A stretch of DNA of 64,000 bases from a bacterium (lineage in GTDB: Bacteria; Margulisbacteria; Marinamargulisbacteria; UBA817; JABISL01): contig JABISL010000005.1 of assembly GCA_018700055.1 (NCBI GenBank), positions 62,001-126,000 on the forward strand, written 5' to 3'. Positions 16,401 to 24,096 of this stretch are shown one piece after another (within the stretch, counting starts at the first letter, position 1; each line of letters opens with the position of its first letter). Both the position numbers and the translations under genes were made by a program. Below the pieces are notes generated by a model. It searched no databases. It saw nothing but the letters and a program-made list of their open reading frames with translations, and had not been told where the DNA came from.

Positions 16401-19400
16401 TCACAAACTGGTAGGTTGTGACAACCCTGGCAACACATAGTCAGTAGTCTTAGTACTATCTGACAACTCGTGATCTATAGCTATAGAGGTCGTGCGACCT
16501 TCAGAATTCATAGCCATAAGCACTTTTTTCCATCGTGATTTCGAGTCTATACGATTAAACAAACTATCTTCCGACTGAGCTTTGAATGCCTTCGTCACAC
16601 CCTTATGACCCGCACCCCCTCTGTCCGAATGATTCTGTTGTTCCTCATCAGCCAAATGTGCCGACTTCATCGCGGCAACACCCTCAGACACACTCGCTTG
16701 ACCGCTCTGAGATTGTGTCCCTTCAAAATTAGCACTGGCATTTCTAGGATCAAAATTAGCAGCCCCGTCTCTTACGGATACATTACCACCATCTACAGCA
16801 GTTGAGATCGTACTAGCTGCCCCTGCCGTCCCAGCTGCAGCAACCATAGCTACTCCGTGAGAAAAATCATTTAAAACTTGATCTTGAAGAGATAATATCC
16901 CGGCTCTTGATTCCGCATGAGCCTCTTTTCCAAGAGCGGATAGCGTAGTCTGTGGAATATCACGAAACAAGTCATTGTGCCGATCTTCTGCTAACTGAAC
17001 ATGTGCCATCCCCCCAACAACCTTAGTCGCTGCAGTTGCCATCGAAACCCCACCAGAAACAAGCCCAATAACAACAATACTAGGAGGAAAAGCTGCTACG
17101 GCAGCACCAGCACCCAATGCCGAAATCCATCCCGCTGTATGCTTGAGCGTATCCAACCTCTCTTGAGCCACCGCCGCCTTATATAAGTTCCCTTTTACAG
17201 TTGCAACCCTTACCAACTTTGACTTAGCGTTCGCAAATAGCTTTTTAGCATGAGCATCTGCCAAAGATTTTTTTTCCTCTGGACTCATCTGCTTCATTTT
17301 TTTATCCGATACACTGCCCCCACTGTAATAATCAAAAAAGGCGTCGGACAACTTGGACTCCATTCGATCCCAATTAAACTCTTTTGTAAAAAGTTGCTTA
17401 TGATCAACCGGTTGACCCAAGCTAACTACCCCATTCTCACTAAAAATAGTGTACAGTGCCTCGGACATAGCCCTTCCTCTAGCCTGACCACCCAGCGGTG
17501 GAAGGCCTGCAAAGTCCGTATGATCAACACGCCCCTCAACCCGCTTTCCCCATTGCCCTATATCCGCCACGTCATTCCAACAACGCCCCAACGCTTCGGA
17601 GAGATCCCCATCTTTTTTATGTGTATCGATAAACTCTAGTCCACCACCAATAGGGCCTGATACCCACTTCAATGTTTGACCCAACTTCTCTAATGTCCCT
17701 TCACCAACACCCAAAGAAAAATCAGTCACCTTTCTTAACATACTCTTACTTTCATTTTCTGTTGAGTTGTCACCATCAACTACAGATGTCGGCGACGCAG
17801 CACGAGCGGCACCTCTATCCAAAATAGCCATCATACTCTTTAGTGGGGATCCTATAGGGCTCAAAACCCCATTCCCCACATCAAAAACAGCTTTTCTAGC
17901 CCATTCCCTATTCGTTTTAGCTTTAACCCCATATTTATCTTCCAATGATGTCTGTTTCGTTTTGGACGAATGCACCGTATTACTAACTCGCATAGCTGAG
18001 GTTAAAACCGACTTATTAGATGAGTCATTCAAAAAGGTAACCGCTTCATCTAAATTTCGAAATGAGGGAATAACATCAGATGATGCATTAAGATCATCTC
18101 GCTGCGACAAAATATCTGTATGAGCCCCTCTAAGCAAACCCTCCTCAACATTAAACGCTTGGTGCAAGGTAGCATGTTTAGATAATGCCTTGGCCGAAGA
18201 CTCTAATGGTTTTGGAATCGAAAAAGAGTCGCCAAAAGCACTTTCCGCCCCTTTCCGGTGCGGCATCTCAATTGCCTCTGTGAGCGTCCGGACCAAAGAA
18301 GAACTTTCCTTCAAAACTTCTTTTTCCGCTATCTCAGTCAGCTGATCATCTGTAGCCCGCGAATATTCTGGGTGAAGTTTAAGCTCAATCTTTTTTTCTC
18401 GAACCGCCGCCTCATCCAGCTTAGGCAAAAAAACCTTAGCGCTACCAGGATTCGACTTTAGAGCAATTGCCACGATACGATGATCTTTTAACTCATGAAG
18501 CGATTGCCTTACCGATTGAACTACCCCTTTTTGATCGCCCTCCGTCACAAACTGAAGACCTCCCGAGTCAAAATCAGGTACAAATCCATCAATATCACTA
18601 TTGGAAATTGTCGCATTCAATTTGAGTTGCCCATCGGGGAGTCTATGAGCCATTCCAGAATCTACTAACTGATCTCCCAAAGCAACAAATTGATCCGGCA
18701 ACAACCGTTCCCCACCTTTATTCGAGGACACAGGCAGGCTTCTTTCCGTAACCATTCCATAAGCAGCCTCCCTCAATAATTGCGTTTTTTCTCTATTCAC
18801 TGACTTGTTATCGGACATCGTTGGAGGCGCTTCATTTCCATCAAAAAAAGAACCACTAACGGAAGTAAACTTATCATTCGCCCCCATATACTTAGCCGCA
18901 CAAAACTCTCTGCTATGCTGAACGGCTTCATACGTCTCAAAAAAATCATTTACACTCTGATCAGGGTTGCCCACAATCTGCTTCAACTCTTTCATCGTAT
19001 TCTTAACAACCCTATTGAGCTCAACCCTTAGTTCTTTTAGCTCAGGTTTCGACGCCGTACCGCTTTGATCCAAACGATCAATCTGATCAGACATATCTTG
19101 GACCTTGGATTTAAACTCATCGAAAGAGACCTCACCCTTAGACACCTCTTCTGAAAGTGCTTTTAATCCTTCTTTTGTAGACGTCACCTTTGGATCACCC
19201 TTCGTAGTCTCAGGTGCCATTTTTGATGAACTCCTCATCAGACTAGTTGCCCCATCCATCATTTTGTTGGCTAACGCATTCAACCCTACGGATACGGATT
19301 TCAAAAAGCTTGGCTTAACGCTTATTGGCCCTGGGTCGCTCTTAGACACATTCGAGGACCTTACTGGCTGGCCGGATCTCAATCCTGGATCAAAGCTTTG

Positions 19401-19403
19401 CAT
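16401..19403 (-). CDS. very large unrecognised protein, possible secreted effector or translocator
   Basis: A 1000-aa protein with no N-terminal signal peptide; its first 60 residues are Ser/Pro/Lys-rich. Residues about 85-160 are helical and coiled-coil-like. Two hydrophobic segments lie near the C-terminus, at about 755-800 (Ala/Gly/Val-rich) and 845-870, followed by a Ser/Gly/Gln-rich tail. I recognise no family. Its ATG overlaps the stop of a 107-aa gene in a TAATG junction, as chaperone/effector pairs often do, and a lipoprotein gene follows. The architecture (no signal peptide, late hydrophobic pair) recalls proteins moved by a specialised secretion system. That is inference only, since no secretion machinery is in the window. 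Confidence 0.65.
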   Translation of the reverse strand: MQSFDPGLRSGQPVRSSNVSKSDPGPISVKPSFLKSVSVGLNALANKMMDGATSLMRSSSKMAPETTKGDPKVTSTKEGLKALSEEVSKGEVSFDEFKSKVQDMSDQIDRLDQSGTASKPELKELRVELNRVVKNTMKELKQIVGNPDQSVNDFFETYEAVQHSREFCAAKYMGANDKFTSVSGSFFDGNEAPPTMSDNKSVNREKTQLLREAAYGMVTERSLPVSSNKGGERLLPDQFVALGDQLVDSGMAHRLPDGQLKLNATISNSDIDGFVPDFDSGGLQFVTEGDQKGVVQSVRQSLHELKDHRIVAIALKSNPGSAKVFLPKLDEAAVREKKIELKLHPEYSRATDDQLTEIAEKEVLKESSSLVRTLTEAIEMPHRKGAESAFGDSFSIPKPLESSAKALSKHATLHQAFNVEEGLLRGAHTDILSQRDDLNASSDVIPSFRNLDEAVTFLNDSSNKSVLTSAMRVSNTVHSSKTKQTSLEDKYGVKAKTNREWARKAVFDVGNGVLSPIGSPLKSMMAILDRGAARAASPTSVVDGDNSTENESKSMLRKVTDFSLGVGEGTLEKLGQTLKWVSGPIGGGLEFIDTHKKDGDLSEALGRCWNDVADIGQWGKRVEGRVDHTDFAGLPPLGGQARGRAMSEALYTIFSENGVVSLGQPVDHKQLFTKEFNWDRMESKLSDAFFDYYSGGSVSDKKMKQMSPEEKKSLADAHAKKLFANAKSKLVRVATVKGNLYKAAVAQERLDTLKHTAGWISALGAGAAVAAFPPSIVVIGLVSGGVSMATAATKVVGGMAHVQLAEDRHNDLFRDIPQTTLSALGKEAHAESRAGILSLQDQVLNDFSHGVAMVAAAGTAGAASTISTAVDGGNVSVRDGAANFDPRNASANFEGTQSQSGQASVSEGVAAMKSAHLADEEQQNHSDRGGAGHKGVTKAFKAQSEDSLFNRIDSKSRWKKVLMAMNSEGRTTSIAIDHELSDSTKTTDYVLPGLSQPTSL

Positions 19404-19726
19404 TAAGAGGCTCCACTATTAGACCTAACGACACCGTGACCTTCCAATATAAGTGTAGAAATATGCTTAATCTCTACCCAAAAGTCATAGTGATTGTCTT
19501 TATCTTGAAGACCATCGTTAAGTTGCAACAAATTCTTTGTTAGATCATAAACAAACTTTTTTTTGGGACACCCAGGCTCCCGTTTTTCAAGAACAATACA
19601 GTCAGGGCTTAAATCAAGACCAAACTGAAACGGAGCTGTTTCTTTTGAAACAATTGTCACGGCCCCATTATTACCGCTTAAAACGGTCATCAATTCATCT
19701 ATTTTTTCTTGATCTAATGCAGACAT
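19403..19726 (-). CDS. small acidic protein, possible chaperone for the 1000-aa protein
   Basis: A 107-aa protein. The start is the ATG at 19726, with GAGG about 7 nt upstream; an in-frame TTG four codons earlier overlaps that site. It is mixed alpha/beta, with FQFGLDLSPDCIVLEKRE in the middle and no signal peptide. It resembles class I secretion chaperones in size, acidity, position and TAATG coupling to a large downstream gene, but no chaperone motif is clearly visible. I do not recognise the family. Confidence 0.55.
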   Translation of the reverse strand: MSALDQEKIDELMTVLSGNNGAVTIVSKETAPFQFGLDLSPDCIVLEKREPGCPKKKFVYDLTKNLLQLNDGLQDKDNHYDFWVEIKHISTLILEGHGVVRSNSGAS

Positions 19727-19866
19727 AATTTTCCTCAAAATGAGCGACCTTTAATATACCTAAGGATTTATGCCCATAAATGAGAAAAATTAAACATATT
19801 TCACGGAACAAAAAAAGGGTGTTATCCCGTTCAGTTTTATCCGAGCTTTTTTATATTACCTGACAG

Positions 19867-20463
19867 TTAAGCTAGTTTTTCTTTTAACTCTCTTATCATC
19901 GTCATATCTTGATGTATTTCGTCGATATCATCCTGAGACACATGAGGGGGACGAAAGGTCGTTTTCGTCATCATCGCCTGAAAACTATGAAACATTGAAG
20001 CACTCTCATCCGTTGATTGCATAAACGGACTATCTTGAGCATCCAATATGGCAAGGTCTAAGTCTGAATGATCACCGGAATCAGAATCGGCATTCATGCC
20101 TTGAAGGTTAACCCCAATTTGTGAAATAACTTGCATTAGAAAAGCCAAAACATCTTTTGGCTCTTTCGGTTCTTTATCTTCCATTTTATCCAAACGATCC
20201 TGGATACGAGCGATTATTTTTTCTATCAAGGTAGAATATTTATCTTTTTCTTCTACAGTTAAATCCGATTCATTAAGTTGCGTTTGCAAGGCCGTCATAT
20301 GCTCTAGTCGCATCGTTAGAATCGCACTTCTACCATCTAGACCGCCTTTTTTCATTTCACCATGAAATAGCTCGCCAAACATATCATTATTAACTTGTGA
20401 GCCTGCACTAACACCCGATACGCTTTGTATTTCCATCATACTTGCCGTTATATTCATATCCAT
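19867..20463 (-). CDS. hypothetical helical acidic protein
   Basis: A 198-aa protein with AGGAG 8 nt before the ATG at 20463. The N-terminal 35 residues are Met/Ser/Val/Gly-rich without a hydrophobic signal. Residues about 45-115 are strongly helical and charged (ALQTQLNESDLTVEEKDKYS...). The C-terminal part is Asp/Ser-rich. No family recognised. It lies 140 bp upstream of the 107-aa/1000-aa pair on the same strand and has a similar composition, so it may belong to the same system. Confidence 0.55.
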   Translation of the reverse strand: MDMNITASMMEIQSVSGVSAGSQVNNDMFGELFHGEMKKGGLDGRSAILTMRLEHMTALQTQLNESDLTVEEKDKYSTLIEKIIARIQDRLDKMEDKEPKEPKDVLAFLMQVISQIGVNLQGMNADSDSGDHSDLDLAILDAQDSPFMQSTDESASMFHSFQAMMTKTTFRPPHVSQDDIDEIHQDMTMIRELKEKLA

Positions 20464-20565
20464 TTTAATACTCCTAAATTGTTAAATTAATGCCCCGCTT
20501 ATATACAGTATCGATAATTCTCAACAAATTCTTGCATCCGAATTTATTTCAAAAACGAACACTAC

Positions 20566-20775
20566 TCAGTCTTTCATGAGCGACACGTATAACGTTTCAA
20601 CCTTTTTTCGTGCCCAGGGTGTCCGTCTAAGAAACTTCAAACTTGATTTTACTGACGGGTCATTTGTAAAACACCTTATATCAATCCGTTGCCCTAACGT
20701 ATCCCAACCCAGGCGATCTACAAGGCTAGTTACAACCATTTCTAACGTTACGCCTTGCATGGGATTATTATTCAT
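20566..20775 (-). CDS. VF530 family DNA-binding-like protein (DUF2132)
   Basis: A 69-aa protein with the whole family signature: [20 protein letters not shown], then [19 protein letters not shown] and [16 protein letters not shown]530-type proteins have a compact helical fold with proposed DNA binding. The ATG at 20775 is chosen; an ATG-ATG pair four codons earlier is possible. It overlaps the end of the pirin gene by 8 bp or more, so it is probably the last gene of the sulfur operon. Confidence 0.88.
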   Translation of the reverse strand: MNNNPMQGVTLEMVVTSLVDRLGWDTLGQRIDIRCFTNDPSVKSSLKFLRRTPWARKKVETLYVSLMKD

Positions 20776-21484
20776 CTGGCACATCAAGCAACAACACTTG
20801 AGCCTCAGTAACAGCCGTCAAAGTAAGTTCTTTTAAGTCCACAATTTCAACCCCGTCCCCTTTTTCAATACGTTCGCCATCTACTTCTAGGGCGCCATCT
20901 ACAACCAAGAGGTAAGCTTGATTAACGATTTGATGAATAATAGTAGTCCCTTTAGATAACGATCCCGCATAAATAAACGCATCTTGATGAATCGTTAGTG
21001 GCGCACTGCCTTCACCAGACACTAGTAAACTCAACTTGTCCGTCACCATACCTTTGGGAAAAGAATGAGCCTTCCAAGTTGGTGTTACACCCGTAACATT
21101 TGGCTCTATCCAGATCTGATAAAGCGTCGTCGCCTCACCTTCTTTATTAAACTCTGAATGAAACACGCCCGACCCGGCACTCATAACCTGGACATCTCCC
21201 GCAGCCGTCCGCCCTTCATTCCCCTGACTATCTTTATGAGTAATGGCACCGGTTTTGACATAGGTAATAATTTCCATATTCCTATGAGGATGCGTATCAA
21301 ATCCCATACCCGCCGCTATCACATCATCATTAATCACACGGATAGCCCCAAACCCCATACGATCCGGATCATAGTAACTAGCAAAACTAAAATGATGCCT
21401 CGCCTTCAACCATCCGTGGTTGGCAAACCCCAAATCATTGAATTTAATTACTTTGATCAATACGTTAGTCCCTTCGTCTTCCAA
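20768..21484 (-). CDS. pirin family protein (bicupin)
   Basis: A 238-aa protein. The N-terminal cupin carries the pirin metal-binding motif [15 protein letters not shown] (two His) and [15 protein letters not shown] (His), with Glu also available. The C-terminal half has the shorter second cupin. Pirins are iron-binding proteins, some with quercetin dioxygenase activity; the natural role is uncertain. Its first codons overlap the MBL-fold gene by 20 bp and its end overlaps VF530, so it is embedded in the operon led by the rhodanese. Confidence 0.9.
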   Translation of the reverse strand: MEDEGTNVLIKVIKFNDLGFANHGWLKARHHFSFASYYDPDRMGFGAIRVINDDVIAAGMGFDTHPHRNMEIITYVKTGAITHKDSQGNEGRTAAGDVQVMSAGSGVFHSEFNKEGEATTLYQIWIEPNVTGVTPTWKAHSFPKGMVTDKLSLLVSGEGSAPLTIHQDAFIYAGSLSKGTTIIHQIVNQAYLLVVDGALEVDGERIEKGDGVEIVDLKELTLTAVTEAQVLLLDVPDE

Positions 21485-22334
21485 TTGGCATTTTTAAATA
21501 TTGTGATCCATTATCTTCTTCATCAGGAAGAATTCCAGCATCAATATTAACCTGCAAGCTTTGAAGCAACAAACGAGGCGCCTTTAAGGCTCTATCACGA
21601 CCATCTCTATTTTTCACAAACGATTCTTTCGAAATTGTACCGTTCAGTTGAGGGTTAAGTCTCTTTTGCTGGCCTATTGTTGACTCATACTGAACTTCCC
21701 TTCCTCCAGGCAAATAGTCATGACCAACAAATACCCGTGTTTGATCAGGTAGTGTATATAACCGTTCTGTAACAGAGTCATACATCTGTTCCGAACTTCC
21801 TCCGGGAAAGTCACATCGACCGGTTCCATAGTCATGCATAAACAATACATCTCCTGTAAATACTACTTCATCATTTATAAGATACGATACACATGCAGGG
21901 GTATGCCCTGGAGTATTCAAGACCTTAATTGATAACGACCCTGCCGTTAACACTTCAGAATCCTTAAGGAGCACATCAAATTGCACCCCGTTTTCATTAA
22001 ACTCTTTAAAGTTAAACACATGCTTAAAGGTTTTTTGAACATCCTTAATTTTTGCACCAATTGAAATCTTAGCTTCCGGATACTCAGCTTTAACAAACTG
22101 AGCACCCGACAAATGATCTGCATGGGCATGTGTCTCAAACACATAATACAAGTTCAATTCATTTGTCTTCAAAAAACTTACTGCGTTATCCACCGACTCA
22201 GTAAAGTATTTCGATGCTGCCGGATCATAATTCAATACAGGATCAATCATTACCGCATCCTTAGTTACATCATCATAAACAACATACGTTAATGTTGCCG
22301 TATCTTTATCAAAAAAAGTTTTTATAGTAACCAT
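21465..22334 (-). CDS. MBL-fold persulfide dioxygenase-like hydrolase (Blh/ETHE1 group)
   Basis: A protein of about 289 aa with metal ligands THAHADHLSGAQ at about 68-79, GHTPACVSY at about 143-151, FTGDVLFMHDYGTGRCDF at about 160-177 and VGHDYLPGG. The C-terminal extension is typical of Blh-type proteins. These oxidise persulfides such as glutathione persulfide to sulfite. AGGAGG precedes two adjacent ATGs; the second, at 22334, has better spacing. Neighbours (rhodanese, TauE/SafE exporter) match a path from persulfide to sulfite to export. Confidence 0.9.
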   Translation of the reverse strand: MVTIKTFFDKDTATLTYVVYDDVTKDAVMIDPVLNYDPAASKYFTESVDNAVSFLKTNELNLYYVFETHAHADHLSGAQFVKAEYPEAKISIGAKIKDVQKTFKHVFNFKEFNENGVQFDVLLKDSEVLTAGSLSIKVLNTPGHTPACVSYLINDEVVFTGDVLFMHDYGTGRCDFPGGSSEQMYDSVTERLYTLPDQTRVFVGHDYLPGGREVQYESTIGQQKRLNPQLNGTISKESFVKNRDGRDRALKAPRLLLQSLQVNIDAGILPDEEDNGSQYLKMPIGRRRD

Positions 22335-22344
22335 CATAGTCCTC

Positions 22345-23142
22345 CTAGAGTAATTCCTTCACAACAATAAGTAACCCCATTCCAAAAACAAAGTAAGCAA
22401 ACCCTTTACGCAATACCAAGACAGGCATTTTTTTATTCAGTACTGTCCCCAAAAGAACACCTATCATCGTAATGCTTACAAATACACTTAAAAAATACCA
22501 ATCAAACTGAGACCCCTCAGACAAATCGCCAACAAAACCGGCTAACGACTTCAATGAAATGATAACCAACGAGGTCGCAATCGCTTTCCTCAGTGGCACA
22601 TTTGCCAAAAGCATTAAGGCGGGAACAATCATAAATCCACCACCCGCACCTACAAACCCTGTAATGACTCCCACCAAAAACCCTTCTAGGGCAATCCAAT
22701 AAAGTTTGTTTTTGGAAATACTCGCCTGGGAATCCTTATTAGCATCTTCTTCTTTTGCCTTGAACATAAAAACTGAAATCACTAAAACCAAAACTGCAAA
22801 AAAGAGCATGATTACTTGATCCTTAGTAACACCAAGTGAGAAAACTGACATATTATCAGGTAAAACTGGCAACAAATATTTTCGAGAAACCAAAACGCCT
22901 ATCATAGATGGAATCGCAAAAAGCAGAGCAATTCTAAAATCAATAAGCCGTTCTCGGTAGTATTTAACTGACCCTACCAAGCTCGTAATACCTACAACCA
23001 ATAATGAATATCCTGTAGCAATAGCTGCTGGCAGCCCGAAAAAGTATACGAGAATTGGGACCGTCAAAATAGATCCGCCGCCACCTAACAAGCCCAAAAC
23101 CATCCCCATTACGACGGCTAAAAAGTACCCTAACGTTTCCAT
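22345..23142 (-). CDS. TauE/SafE family sulfite/organosulfur exporter
   Basis: A 265-aa polytopic protein with two similar halves: VVMGMVLGLLGGGGSILTVP near the N-terminus and FLVGVITGFVGAGGGFMIVP in the middle, the hallmark Gly-rich repeats of the family. About eight transmembrane helices are visible. It probably exports the sulfite made by the neighbouring dioxygenase. It starts in a TAATG overlap with the rhodanese stop codon. Confidence 0.92.
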   Translation of the reverse strand: METLGYFLAVVMGMVLGLLGGGGSILTVPILVYFFGLPAAIATGYSLLVVGITSLVGSVKYYRERLIDFRIALLFAIPSMIGVLVSRKYLLPVLPDNMSVFSLGVTKDQVIMLFFAVLVLVISVFMFKAKEEDANKDSQASISKNKLYWIALEGFLVGVITGFVGAGGGFMIVPALMLLANVPLRKAIATSLVIISLKSLAGFVGDLSEGSQFDWYFLSVFVSITMIGVLLGTVLNKKMPVLVLRKGFAYFVFGMGLLIVVKELL

Positions 23143-23654
23143 TATTTATTCCAAGGCATTATTGCCAAAACCTTTGTCATATAGCAGTTTCCACTCAACC
23201 CTGCATATAGAAGTCCTGCACCTACTCCACCTGAAAGCCAAATTAGGTTCGGGTTCACATAGACACTCGAAATAACACCCGTCAAAATAAGCGTCCCAGC
23301 AATTGCCATCACCTGTTGCATAATCGGCATAGACCATTTCTTGGTACGCACTACAGGTAATTCTTGTTTGATCCAAGCTTGAATCCCACCCTCAACATTC
23401 ACAAGATTAGTAAGTCCGTGCAATGCCAAATCCTCACAGACCATTTGGCTTCGAGTACCACTGTTACACGAAATATAAACCTCACCCCCCGACTTAAGGT
23501 CATCTAAATTGGCCATAATCTCTTCAATAGGAATATTGATTGCATGCTCAATACGTACCGATTTATTCTCTGCTGGAGTACGAACATCAACAAGTTTAAG
23601 AGAAGAATCCTTCCCTATCCTTTCAAAAAGATCTTTTACTGTAATTGTTTGCAT
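23142..23654 (-). CDS. rhodanese domain fused to a DUF2892-like membrane domain
   Basis: A 170-aa protein. Residues 1-105 are a rhodanese domain: LVDVRTPAEN at about 20-29 and the persulfide-carrying Cys in CNSGTRSQM at about 62-70. Residues about 110-170 hold two hydrophobic helices with the GLSGNCYMTKVL pattern of DUF2892. It moves sulfane sulfur near the membrane. It is the first gene of a minus-strand operon controlled by the operators at 23684-23756. Confidence 0.92.
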   Translation of the reverse strand: MQTITVKDLFERIGKDSSLKLVDVRTPAENKSVRIEHAINIPIEEIMANLDDLKSGGEVYISCNSGTRSQMVCEDLALHGLTNLVNVEGGIQAWIKQELPVVRTKKWSMPIMQQVMAIAGTLILTGVISSVYVNPNLIWLSGGVGAGLLYAGLSGNCYMTKVLAIMPWNK

Positions 23655-23683
23655 AACATCATCTCCTTAATCTACACAAATAC

Positions 23684-23701
23684 TATACCCCCTATGGTAT
23701 A
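23684..23701. promoter_or_regulatory. CsoR/CstR-type operator, copy 1
   Basis: TATACCCCCTATGGTATA, an 18-bp site with C-rich and AT-rich halves as in operators of the CsoR/CstR family. It sits 30 bp upstream of the rhodanese ATG. Its reverse complement differs by only one base from copy 2 at 23739-23756. Confidence 0.8.
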
Positions 23702-23738
23702 TAATGTAAACACGCAATTGCATCAAAAAAGAAATTTC

Positions 23739-23756
23739 TATACTATAGGGGGTATA
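23739..23756. promoter_or_regulatory. CsoR/CstR-type operator, copy 2 (inverted)
   Basis: TATACTATAGGGGGTATA, the near-exact inverse of copy 1, lies 20 bp before the repressor ATG at 23776. One copy faces each divergent gene. This arrangement implies that the repressor controls both the sulfur operon and itself. Confidence 0.8.
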
Positions 23757-23775
23757 ATATAAGCGGAGCAAAAAC

Positions 23776-24033
23776 ATGACCACCGAAAAGTTAACATTCC
23801 GGCTAAACAGAGCCATTGGCCAAATCGAAGCCATCAAAAAACAAATTGATTCTACAGAAGACGATGATTGTCTTAAAGTGCTTCAACAATTAAAAGCCAG
23901 TATTAATGCCTTGAAGAAATTTGGTGAAGCTTATATGTCAGAACATCTGGAAACTTGCATTCAAAATGGACGATCATCAAAAGAAATGGAGAATAACTTG
24001 AAATCTGTTATTTCAGGGGCTTTCTCTCTTTAA
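23776..24033 (+). CDS. CsoR/CstR-family repressor (DUF156)
   Basis: An 85-aa all-helical repressor. Cys32, His57 and Cys61 have the same spacing (25 and 4) as the Cu(I)-binding Cys-His-Cys triad of CsoR. The two cysteines also have the 29-residue spacing used by the persulfide sensor CstR, which lacks the His. The divergent sulfur operon argues for persulfide sensing; the downstream copper ATPase CcoI argues for copper sensing. Derepression of both modules by one signal is possible. The family call is firm, the ligand open. Confidence 0.9.
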   Translation: MTTEKLTFRLNRAIGQIEAIKKQIDSTEDDDCLKVLQQLKASINALKKFGEAYMSEHLETCIQNGRSSKEMENNLKSVISGAFSL

Positions 24034-24096
24034 AAACCAGCCATTCAAACGGCATTATTGGCACTTTATCAAACCACACTGTAGTATGGCCCCGCC

